Source: Anthopleura xanthogrammica (Eukaryota; Cnidaria; Anthozoa; Actiniaria; Actiniidae). From it: DNA of 64,000 bases. Location of the stretch: contig OZ025213.1 in assembly GCA_964019055.1 (NCBI GenBank), forward strand, positions 12,248,202 to 12,312,201, in the 5' to 3' direction. The notes beneath the pieces were generated by a model that saw nothing but the letters and a program-made list of their open reading frames with translations, did no database searches and was not told the origin of the DNA. This document shows positions 14,270-24,606 of the stretch, piece by piece; position 1 is the first letter of the stretch; each line of letters starts with the position of its first letter. The translations under genes were made by a program, and so were the position numbers.

Positions 14270-15149
14270 TAGTAACATAATACACTTATTGGTAAATTCT
14301 TCGCTATTTTTCTTGGTGAAAACGAGGAAGTACAAAGAAAACCTTATCGTTTTTAAACAAAAACGTGATTGACTTCATTTCTTCACGTCACCGCCGATAG
14401 AAAAGAAAGAATACGTGAGTCGGTAATGTTTGAAAGAGATAAATCAGCCCTCCACATCTAGAGGATCTGTTTTGACGTGGATTAGCAGGACTTCCGCCTT
14501 TTTCTTTAGCAAAATTGGTGTTGTGAGATATTATCAAAGAAATCATTTTTTTATCAAAGAAATCGTATCTTGCTTATTACATGTAATAGTTTTGTGGATG
14601 ATTTGTATCGGATTTCCTTGTGTTACTGTATATTTTTCTCTTGTTTTTGTCTTATTTTGAAGGGATGTTTATTAATGGTAATCATATAAGATAGCAAGAC
14701 TCTTAAATGGCTTCCACTTGAACTCTGAACCAATCACAAAGCAGGAACAAACACACTGTTCAATCACAACGCACTGCACGGTTTTTTAGTCAATGTTCAA
14801 GAATAATTGCTATTTGAGCAGTTTTCATATATGAGTGGGAAACGATATAGCAAATTTGTTGCCGTACTAAAACCGTATCGTATCTTACTGTAGCCGTAAC
14901 TACGCGTTGTGATTAGATGAATTACTGGAATAGAATGGGAAACCATTTAAATGTTACGACATATCGTACCGTGTACGTGCTGTAAGTCAGTACTGTATTC
15001 TTCCCACTCATACGAAAACCACTCGAATTTTATAAGTTGCTGATTTTCTTGCGTTTACTGCTAAATTTTTAATTATGATCAAGCTTAAATATTTTTGCAT
15101 TGTTTATGATTTTACAGTTGAGATTTGAAATATTTGAATGACATGCGCA
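14270..15149. other. Intergenic DNA, no gene seen
   Basis: 3' flank of the minus-strand GPCR ending at 15150. No gene. A block at 14880-15000 is related to 13355-13465. Confidence 0.45.
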
Positions 15150-16196
15150 TTAGATTTTTGTGGAATGTTTTCCGTTCATCTCAAAACAGTTAATCTCTCT
15201 CTCGGTCCGATGAATTGAATTGAATCGAAAGACTTTCCCTTGGATTCGGCATTTAAACAGAATACGCCTGATAGCCGACCTGTAGTCTGTAAGGAAGGCA
15301 ATGTATAAAACAGGTAAAATGGCGCAGTGGAGTCGAGCTACAATAAAGCTCGTCCGCGCGAGCCAGGCTTTCGATTGGCATGTACAACTGCTGCACAGTT
15401 CTGCTATTATGACCATAATCAGAGCTGGAATATAGCACCCGAGAGAAAATACCAGTAACCAGGAATGGTTTTGAGTTATGTAGGCCTCTTGGCTGACTAT
15501 CTGGAAGTGACCTCTTTCTCGCAGAGCTTCAATCTTGGATAAAATCCAGACGAAAGTATAAATAAGTGCAAGTGTGATGAAGAAGACCCCAGCTGTTGAG
15601 TTGACTATACAATATCTACTTAAACCAGTGTGAAAGTAAATAAAAGGATAGCTTACTGAAATCATCCATCCTAAACTCGTTGCGAATAATGTTCGATTGA
15701 ATGTGACACAAATCATGTACCAGCCCGGAACCGACACGAAGAGATATCGATTGACGGTGATTCCGACCAGGATCAAAAGCGTTAACATCGAAGACGTGAA
15801 CGATACGAGGATAGCAAACTGTAAAAACGGAGCGTCGTGAGGAACATATTCGTCAACATTGTTTATCGTTGCTACGCTGAAGTAAATAAAAATTGGCTCA
15901 GCGGTAATCCCTATCAGAAGAGCACTCGTTGCCATGGTGACGAGAAGAGCTGTGACAGATGTACGAAATCTCTTTTGGGGGTTTTTAATGGCAATAAGAA
16001 ACACCATTAGTCCTCCTATGAGTGAGAAGATGCAAGAGAGTATGGACGACACAAGTTCAAAGTACAGTAGATCCATCCAGCTGGTCTCGAAGGCTGATTT
16101 GTTGCACGAAATTTGCTCCATCGTGTTTGAAGTACGCCGCTTGGTCTGTCTTTGCCAACTGACTCCGAAGACGAGTTTAGTACAGCTTACTCCCAC
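15150..16196 (-). CDS. Divergent seven-transmembrane receptor, class A-like
   Basis: Single-exon frame of 348 residues. The more likely start is the internal Met 26 (MEQISCNKS), which puts an N-glycosylation site just before TM1; the upstream 25 residues have no support. Seven hydrophobic segments are visible. TM3 ends in TVNRY, a DRY variant, and the last segment is followed by a basic stretch (DYRSAIRR) typical of helix 8. Other class A landmarks are missing or altered: no Asn in TM1, no Asp in TM2, CYIP instead of CWxP in TM6, and CAILPVLYI instead of NPxxY in TM7. It is best called an orphan, lineage-specific rhodopsin-like receptor. Prostanoid-like receptors also have odd TM7 motifs, but I see no firm link. 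Ligand and coupling are unknown. Confidence 0.75.
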   Translation of the reverse strand: MGVSCTKLVFGVSWQRQTKRRTSNTMEQISCNKSAFETSWMDLLYFELVSSILSCIFSLIGGLMVFLIAIKNPQKRFRTSVTALLVTMATSALLIGITAEPIFIYFSVATINNVDEYVPHDAPFLQFAILVSFTSSMLTLLILVGITVNRYLFVSVPGWYMICVTFNRTLFATSLGWMISVSYPFIYFHTGLSRYCIVNSTAGVFFITLALIYTFVWILSKIEALRERGHFQIVSQEAYITQNHSWLLVFSLGCYIPALIMVIIAELCSSCTCQSKAWLARTSFIVARLHCAILPVLYIAFLTDYRSAIRRILFKCRIQGKVFRFNSIHRTEREINCFEMNGKHSTKI

Positions 16197-18512
16197 ACTA
16201 TGGATAAAGAAACAAATTGAACATGCTCATATTTAACAAAGTAATCAGAATTGACGACGAACTAATGCTGAGTTACTAAATTGAAGCTTAAATAAGATCA
16301 GTTTTAGTGGCTTCTTTTTCGAAACGAGAGCAGAGGTGGGAAAAGCCGCTGTCGCGAGTACCTTGTATTCTTACGTCAAGATCTTTTCAACAATGACGTT
16401 TATAACACTATACCCCGGGTTTTAATAGGATTATCGGCATTAAAGGCTTTTAGTCGTACTGTCGATCCCTTAATATGCCAAAGGGTTCGCTTCATAATTA
16501 GAATGCTTTTAATACAAGTCCAATTTGAACACCAGAAAGCATTTTTGGACTTAATGACAATTACATAATCCTCTTAAAGAAGCGAATTGCAAGACGATGG
16601 TTGGTCAGAACAATCTCGAAAATGAGTGACAAGTTTTTCCTCTTTACTGGCAAACCCTTGAGGCAAATTTCCTGAAAATATAGTACATAAGCATATGCAA
16701 AGCACATGTCTGTGCTGTTTATACTCAAAGCTTAATAACAAGTGAAATATTTACAGGATTCTGTTGATATTTGAACGTTTATTTTCATCTATTTTCGTGG
16801 TCGGTGGCGTTTTCACCGGCGATATGAAGGCTCTTTCTTTAAAAAGCAGTGAAAGCCGCCAACCTACAAGCAATATATATCGATGCCCAGATCAATTAGG
16901 GACGGACTGGAAATTTTATTATTTAAAAAATTTATATTCCTGGCGATAATTTTTCATTAAAAAAGATCGAAAATAAAAAGAAGAATTAAATGAAAACACT
17001 TAGAGAATTCATCGATGAACAAATCGCCTCGGGATGTCGTTTGTTCATAAAGAACGTAGTGGGAGACTTTATTTTACAATATAATGCTTTAGATTAAAAC
17101 ACTCGGTGCCAAGATAGAAGAAGAACAATCTCGATAGGTGAACAATATAAACATTTTTGCTTTTAATCACACAAAAAATCACTTTTAAAGTGATATTTCA
17201 AATGTTTTTCTTTCAGGCTTATGACAAATAAAATCTTTCAAACGGTGTTGACTTGAAAATTTTCATCGTTTTACTAGATTAATTGCGAGGCACTCTGGCA
17301 CCATTTCTAGCCATCCGTTCACTTAGAACTATTTTTCTCGTGGATTCTAACCTTATTGGACGCTTCTTGTCATTTAAAAATGCTCAAAAGCTCATTTGTA
17401 ACGAATAACAGAGAGCGAGGCAGTATTCTACTTAACAATCGACTTACCTTAAGACGAGAAAGAATTCCCCCGTGCGGTTATTGTCGCTTTGTAAATAAAA
17501 ACCATTCAACTGCTTTAGTGCTTTCGATCCTAACACTTTTAACTAGCTTCATAGACAAACGAACTGTAAAAACAGATACAATACCGAATGTAGGCATAAT
17601 ACAGTCTTCAATTGTGATTCCCTGTTACAACACAACGCGACCAAGTGCTGATCTTCATATCTACCTGAAGAGACATTCTGATTAAAATGCGATAATTTGA
17701 CATCCGACCACCCCCTGCATTAATTATTCATCGATTAGTGAGTTTGGTACAGAGTTTCATTGAGCAATGTGGATATAGTGTCTCGCAAATATTTAATTTT
17801 CGAATTCCTTGACTTTTGAATTTTGCGGCTGATTTTGTTGATGAGCCAATATTTTTTTCCTTTGTTTTAGATTCGTTTTATTTTTTACTCTCTCCTTTTC
17901 CACTTCTCTTCTCTTCTGTTTTACTTCCCTTTCCTTCCCTTCTGTTCTGTTCTCTTTTAAAAGGCGTTTTCTTTTAGAATGTCATATCGAAAACGACGGC
18001 ATTTCTATAATAAAGCTCAGTCGTGCTGTAATTTTTGTTTTAACTTTCATAATAGCTATACTGTCTAAGACAGCACTCGAAATAGTGTGTCGTCTCTGGT
18101 GAAAACCACAATATGGTTTAGAAAGATAGATATCGACTCTCATGTTTCCATTTGAGAACCACTCAAGACACTGTCCCTAAATTACGCATCTAAGAAAAGA
18201 TCAAAACGCCAGTCCACAGTGTCTCATCGAAGCCTTAAACTTCTGCAATCTGGCTGGTCAAAATCACTGGCATGTTGAAGAGAATTTGCGTCAAACATCG
18301 AGAGATAAGAACTTAATTATAGCAAAAATAGATTGAGGTGAATTTTGTAGATAGCAAATATTTACCTCATTGATTTGTATTTTGTTTTAGCGATTATGTG
18401 ACTGTTTGTTTCTTGTTTCTATATTTGCATATCGAGAAAGAGGAAGGAGTGGAAATGAATGGAAGAATGAGAGGGAAAGAGAGAGAGACAGAGAGAGAGA
18501 GAGGAAAATGGT
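16197..18512. other. Intergenic DNA, no gene seen
   Basis: No gene recognised. A 109-codon frame at 17356-17685 lacks homology, start context and splice partners and is not called. A pyrimidine-rich stretch lies at 17885-17960. Confidence 0.4.
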
Positions 18513-18662
18513 AAGATACAACAGACGAAAGGTTTTTTTAAAGGTGCATAAAATGTTGGATAGTCTGATATCAGAAGTTAGAGAGTTCCACACGTATGCA
18601 CCATCATAGCAAACAGCTCTTTTCAGAAAGTCGTTTCTAGGTTTTGGTAACTTTACTAGGCA
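18513..18662 (-). pseudogene. LINE reverse-transcriptase C-terminal remnant
   Basis: About 50 in-frame residues contain KPRNDFLKRAVCYDGA and VWNSLTSDIR. This is the pattern found at the extreme C terminus of many metazoan non-LTR retrotransposon polyproteins (P.pRt.ylkrs..Y.ga..WNsLp.dIR). It is flanked by GAGA and GGAA simple repeats and has no upstream polymerase domain, so it is a dead fragment. Confidence 0.65.
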
Positions 18663-20347
18663 CTTCTCCCTCCTAAGATAGAGGAAGAGAGAAAATAGAG
18701 AGAATGAAGGAAGGGAAAAGAAAGAAGAGAAGTGAGTGAATGAGAGACGAAGGGAGAAAGAGTAATAATGAAGCAATAACTGTTTCCACGCATATGAATT
18801 CAATTGCCTCTATTCCTCTGCAATCAATATGCTAAGATATTAAGTTCGTCTCGAAATACTCACTGAATAACACGAGAAAAATATACGTGCTCGCAATCAT
18901 GTACACGTACAGCTGCTAAAGTCGGTAAAACCATTTCAGATGATCTCTTCTGCGCCAGACATGCGGAAGGCAGTCATCTAAAACTGCCGGTTTGTTAAAT
19001 TAACCATGTGAAATACTCGCTAATCTTTTCACTTTTTATTATTATTATTATCAGGTGGAAAGGGCCAGTCACTGAGCAAACACGCTCTGTGTGATGGATG
19101 GGCCATTTCACTTCTTAATTCTAAACTCTGAAGCTATCCAATATAGGAAGAAAAAAAAGTTTACTTAGACATTGTATAAGGAGGATTTTTAAGTAAAAAA
19201 AGAATGGCTCCCTCGAGCTAGGCTTTCGTGACTCTTGATTGACTTAGACGGGAAGCTATTTTAGTGATGAAATCGTCATTTTATTCTAGCCATTCTGTCG
19301 ACAGAGTGAGTGGTATTCTTTTGTTGCGTTCATCATTTTTTGAAAGAAAGAAAGATAGAAAGATAAAAAGAAAGACAAAATTTGAAAGAAAGAAGCTTGA
19401 TGGCAACATGGTTTAACCAGAGAAATCTTACTCGATAATTTTGCTGATTTTTTTCCTTCAGAAAAATGGTTTGCGATCACTTAATGTTATTGGACTGACT
19501 TACTACCTTGTTTGGTTTCCAATTTCGAATCTAATGCAGCTTAAAAGGAGCTAGGTTCTCTACAATTATTCAAACTTTGTTGCATCTTTCAACTTTCACA
19601 TCAGAAAAAGCTATTATAAGATATAAAGAAAAAAACAATACACTTCGTGTCACGTGACCATGTTCTTTCTATACCTGCTGTGTGGAGCCCATTCACTTGT
19701 ACTTTTATAAAGTGTCTTAAGAACATCTTGCCAACTCGTTTCAGTTGCTCAATTAGATACCCAATACTCAACTCAAAAGTATGCCGATGGATGTTCAGAG
19801 TCTAATGGTTCAATCACAATGACTTTACTAAGTGGTGACTAAGTCATTGCTTGAAGAAAACCTTCAAATTTCATGTCAACATCTCACGAAATACTAATCA
19901 ACACTGACTTAATTGTACATTATAATTTAAAGTCGTAGTGTGATGAACATGTTTCCTAGCAACGGTATGGTGTTTCGTAGCAACCCTTGGTTCGTAGTAA
20001 ATTACGAAAGACGTAATAAACTAGTACTATCACGAAATAAGAGCTCAATTCCAAATAAAAATACTTAGTTAAGATCCCGAGTAAGTAAAAAGTTAAAAAT
20101 CCATGTAAGGTTTTGGTCGATGCTTTAATAAAGCACAATGATGGATTCAAAAACAAATTTCAGTCTCGATATCAAACTATATATTTTAGTATTACATCTA
20201 TCTAAAAGCTGGAAATTCCAATCGAACTATATGTGCCAGGTATAGTATCTTCCAACAGACACTAGATGAAATTTTATAGAAAAAGGAAAGAGGTGTATCC
20301 ATGATTAGCTTACTGTAATTCTGGCTATTGTATTCATTTACTCGCCG
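18663..20347. other. Intergenic DNA, no gene seen
   Basis: No gene recognised. A short AAAGAAAGA-rich stretch lies at 19342-19392. Confidence 0.4.
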
Positions 20348-20393
20348 ACCACAGGTAGACCAGTCCACAAAACAGGACTGGTCTACCTGTGGT
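20348..20393. repeat. Perfect 19-bp hairpin with 8-nt loop
   Basis: Arms 20348-20366 and 20375-20393 are exact reverse complements around ACAAAACA. It lies about 415 bp upstream of the start of the tyrosine-motif gene. It could be a cruciform or the core of a small inverted-repeat element; no function can be assigned. Confidence 0.8.
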
Positions 20394-20807
20394 GAAAAGT
20401 TTAGGTGAAAACTGACCAAATGACTACTAACCTAGTGTCTTCTTTTGAGCAAATGACAAGCTGACAAAGTATTTTCTAAATCGTTCATGAATGAGTCAAG
20501 TGATTTCTACAGGAAATCCATTTTCGGTTTGCTTATATTTAATATCTAAATTTCATGGTGTTTTATTTTTTTTTATTCACAATCGCCTGTTTCACTATTC
20601 CTTGCCAGAAGAACTGGTATTTGAATTTCATTTTTGAAAATGAAAGAGCTACCCACCTATCAAATTGTTAAGATCGTTATACAAAATGTTAACCGAAACA
20701 GGGTTGGGTTGAAAGCAAAACTTCTTTAATTTGAATTCATCAAAAAAATCAAAGCAATAAGGAAACTAAGAATATTCTGTTATTTCTTCATCACGAACAC
20801 CGCCGAG

Positions 20808-23291
20808 ATGTCAGGTAATAAAAGTATAATTAACATTCAATAGAAATTGCCATTTACCTTAAGAAAAGCATTTTTATTTATCTGTAATTGTTTTGATAAA
20901 AAACATCTCAGTTTTCTATCATTTTGTCAACATTGATTTGATATCAAATCCTTCCATTAAAATCTATGGTATTTAAGAAATATCAGACTTAGTGCACTTA
21001 CAATACTGTCAAGTTGAGCGATATTTGTGGTCAGTCCAATACATTTATTGAGTAGAGATTGTATCTGTCACGTGATCGTAGTCGGTACCATAAAAGATTC
21101 ACAAACGAATCTCACGTATAGTGCTAATGCATTTTTAACATTATATGGGTCAAGGGATCTGAAAAAAGGATGCAAAGTTAACATGATAACTAAGTATTAT
21201 TTTTACTAACATTTTAATCGTAAGAATTTTTTTTATTTACGCCAAAGATATTGAGTAGCCGGCATGGGAGAAACAAATGGTGCTTGATAACATATTTGTC
21301 GCGCGGGGACTGGGTAACAACGCTCTTGTTGAGGCAGTAGATCCAGTAACACATAAACAGAAAACATAGCAATATTATAGAGAAAAAATACTTAGACACC
21401 AAGTAGAGTATGAGCTCTTGTCAGTATACTGTTCTCAGGCAGCATTTAAAACCAGGAAAAACACAGCTCTACTTTTCGGATCGAAATTACTAATATGGAG
21501 AGTTTGAATCCAATAAAAAAATGTTCTAGCCTGAAGGCATAAGGGGAGAGGGGCTTGGAATGCACTCTCAAAAGAAGTTCCAAAACTAGCCTTTAAAATA
21601 TTTATGACATCAGTCAGTCTAACCAGAGTCTTTTTGTTTAAAGCAGGACAGCTGAGTAACACAGCACTGGCTTTTATCTTCTTTACCTTGTATTTTGCAA
21701 TCCTGATCCTCGTACTTTTGGGCGCATATTATTTCAGCATGAAAGTCAACCATTCCGTTACACTGTAAGTAGAGATTGTGTGTTATATGCCTTGTGTTCA
21801 GGCAGCCACTCCTGAACACAACCGACGATCCACTACCAGACATTGATTTAAATCCCGTTTAGATGAAAGCAAAAAAGAAATTAAGATTATTTTTTAGTCC
21901 AATTTCATTTTACAGTGTTCTCAACAAGACCTCTATAGAGGGGTTTTAATATAGCCATATTGTGGGTGAAATAAAGAGTAAAATTCTCTCCTTTGGGAAA
22001 TAAAATCTCTTGTCATAAAACATTGCATTGTTCCTCGTGTCCTGCAACATATAGCTGCCTTAAAACCTGCCTATCATGACTCCTCAGTTTTTTTTTGATA
22101 TTTCACTCCTTTTTATGACAATTTCCTCAAGGTTGATTTATGAATAGTTTTTAACGCATATATTTTTATATTCAGCACCATTGAACAAGATGAGGCGACC
22201 GCTGACCACCATGAATCGGGCAGAAGTCCCGGGCTGAACAGCGCTACTCCTGATCCTATAGAGATCACTGAACCAGAATATGCTGAAGTTGGTAACCTCT
22301 TTGAAGAACCCAAACCTCAGGCAACAGCAGAGCCCGAGTATGCAATGGTTAATAAAGCAAAGAAGGTAGAAGGTCCTTTTATTTGTGTTGGGTTTCCTGT
22401 GCCAAACGATGAAATGACGTCATCAATATTCCCGAATTTTATTTTGCTTTCGTAAACAGAATGTAGCAAAAAAATAATTGTTTTAAAAGGTTATTCGTAT
22501 TTATAATCACTAGTAATTTATTTTTTCGATTATAATAAAATTGCATATTTGACTGTAATTTTCAGAAATCAAAGAAAAAGACGGGTACTGCAAGTACTGA
22601 AGTTGGTAACCTCTTTGAAGAACCCAAACCTCAGGCAACAGCAGAGCCCGAGTATGCAATGGTTAATAAAGCAAAGAAGGTAGGTAGTCCTTTTATTTGT
22701 GTTGGGTTTCCTGTGCCAAACGATGAAATGACGTCATCAATATTCCCGAATTTTATTTTGCTTTCGTAAACAGAACGTAGCAAAAAAATAATTGTTTTAA
22801 AAGGTTATTCGTATTTATGATCACTAGTAATTTATTTTTTCGATTATAATAAAATTGCATATTTGACTGTAATTTTCAGAAATCAAAGAAAAAGACGGGT
22901 ACTGCAAGTACTGAAGTTGGTAACCTCTTTGAAGAACCCAAACCTCAGGCAACAGCAGAGCCCGAGTATGCAATGGTTAATAAAGCAAAGAAGGTAGGTA
23001 GTCCTTTTATTTGTGTTGGGTTTCCTGTGCCAAATGATGAAATGACGTCATCAATATTCCCGAAATTTGTTTTGCTTTCGTAAACGGAACGTAGCAAAAA
23101 AATAATTGTTTAAAAGGTTATTCGTATTTATAATCATTAATAATCTATTTTTTCGATTATAATAAAATCGCATATTTGACTGTAATTTTCAGAAATCAAA
23201 GAAAAAGACGGGTACTGCAAGTACTGATTTTGGAAACCGTTCTTTGGCACAAGGTACCGAAATATCGGAGTACGCTACTGTCCAGTACTGA
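20808..23291 (+). CDS. Transmembrane adaptor-like protein with five tyrosine motifs
   Basis: Model: 20808-20814, 21647-21764, 22176-22365, 22566-22679, 22880-22993, 23193-23291; 213 residues, all phases agree. The N terminus is very short (MSGQLSN), followed by one hydrophobic helix (about residues 9-31), a Lys just after it, and a cytoplasmic tail of about 180 residues. The tail has YAEV at 77, YAMV at 97, 135 and 173, and SEYATV at 208, separated by Lys-rich linkers (KKKSKKK). YxxV motifs are SH2-docking sites once phosphorylated, and the last matches the ITIM consensus. A tiny ectodomain with a multi-tyrosine tail is the layout of vertebrate transmembrane adaptors such as LAT, PAG and SIT, but the juxtamembrane palmitoylation cysteines are absent. 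Exon 1 codes only seven bases and is the weakest part; unseen ectodomain exons in the 832-bp first intron are the main alternative. Confidence 0.65.
22285..23192 (+). repeat. Tandem exon-intron cassette, 314-bp unit
   Basis: The unit runs from inside exon 3 (GAAGTTGGTAACC at 22285) through the following intron. It repeats at 22599 and 22913 with near identity in both exon and intron. Each unit adds one 38-codon exon with one YAMV motif, and 114 bp keeps the frame. Each intron copy carries a perfect CRE palindrome TGACGTCA (22415, 22729, 23043). The high intron identity points to recent duplication. Confidence 0.95.
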
Positions 23292-23419
23292 TTCCACGCT
23301 ATTCCTTTAATTCTTTGTTAAGAATAGTTGGAATTACAGTGAAGACGAGGAAAACAGTTTCAGCAGCAGAGTAGATGACGCATTTAAATACAATATATTG
23401 AACACGGTCTTTCATAGCG

Positions 23420-23492
23420 GGTCCGTTAGCTCAGTCGGCAGAGCGTGGTGCTAATAACGCTAAGGTCATGGGTTCGAGCCCCATACGGACCA
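23420..23492 (+). tRNA. tRNA-Ile, anticodon AAU
   Basis: A 73-nt intact cloverleaf without intron. Acceptor arms are GGTCCGT and ACGGACC with discriminator A. Box A is TAGCTCAGTCGG and box B is GGTTCGAGCCC. The anticodon loop reads CTAATAA, giving AAT, which is decoded as AUU/AUC after inosine modification. A T run (TATTTTTTA) about 8 bases downstream is a fitting RNA polymerase III terminator. It lies 128 bp after the stop codon of the tyrosine-motif gene, same strand. Confidence 0.96.
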
Positions 23493-23990
23493 GTCTATAT
23501 TTTTTAGCTTTTCGTATTTCTTTTTTCCTTCAAATAGATTATTTTTACTTCTTTTTCACTAGGTTAAGTAGTATCTCACGCTTGTTTCTCCTAATTTTCT
23601 GGAAATTATAACTAGAAAATTAAAAGTAATAAATAAATTAGTTTCTTCACAATATTATTTAAAAATGTTAAGTTATGATATTTTTAACCAATAGCTTTAT
23701 GTTGATATATTATATTTATACGTTTATTTACCAATATACTAACTATATTTATTTATTCAGGTTTATCCTAGATATTTTTCATGATTCTATTATTTCTAAA
23801 TTACACCACAGGAAACCCACATGCAAGAAAATAGATTTTTATAAATTTAAATCTTTATTTATTATATGATTATCAATGAAACACATGTTATTTTCACATG
23901 TGAAAATATCATCTCTATGGTTACACACTAGAAAAAAGCTCGAAAAAGCTTTCTTTTCTTTTTCATTGATAATTATATAATAAACAGAAT
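23493..23990. other. AT-rich intergenic DNA, no gene seen
   Basis: Very AT-rich. A short inverted repeat TTTTCACATG/CATGTGAAAA-type is seen near 23890-23910. No gene. Confidence 0.4.
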
Positions 23991-24124
23991 ATTACATGGG
24001 CGCTTGGAGATATAATATTTATCTTCTCGTGTTGAAAATCTCTCACTCGTTCGCTGCGTTCACTCGTGAGAGATATTTTTAACACTCGAAGATAAAAATT
24101 CGTATCTCCGCGCGCCCATGTAAT
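23991..24124. repeat. Palindromic MITE-like element
   Basis: Ends are ATTACATGGGCGC and GCGCGCCCATGTAAT, with inner arms TCTTCTCGTGTTGAAAAT and its complement. The centre is CTCACTCGTTCGCTGCGTTC, a GC-rich loop unlike the surrounding AT-rich DNA. Confidence 0.8.
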
Positions 24125-24606
24125 AATGATATCCTCTATATATTTACTGTCTTTCAAGGATTTAAAAAAGATTGCCACAGGGATCCCATAGATGTATTTG
24201 TGGATCCTGTCCGAAGTGGAAATACTTGACTTCTTTGTTAATGTTAGGTAGGGGCGCAAAACTCCAACCCCTTGTCCTTAACGGAACGGAACGGAACGGA
24301 AAGCGTAAAAAAACTTTCTATGTAGTAATATTTCCTTCAAGGTCGAACTGGTAACGCCTAAAATTACAGGTCGAAAATGTCAAGCAGTCGTATTCCTGTG
24401 TTTGTTATTGGAATTACCTGTCAAGTGCCCGGTACCTGCAAAACATTGGATCACTTTGCTCCGGAAAAATGATCAACAATGATAGTGTCATAGGGTAAAA
24501 AATAACACCAACACTCTCCTGATCGCCCTGTAATTTTAATCCAAGAATTTGTTTGGAGAAAGCAACGGATTTTTCGTTTTTCTAATTGTTTAAAGTTTGA
24601 GCAGAA

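Noticed and set aside
17356..17685. 109-codon frame
   Set aside because: No recognised domain, unlikely residue composition, no supporting exon nearby.
21214..21402. Minus-strand frame with a signal-anchor-like start
   Set aside because: It lies in the first intron of the adaptor-like gene on the other strand. Hydrophobic start suggests a type II membrane protein, but no further exons were found.
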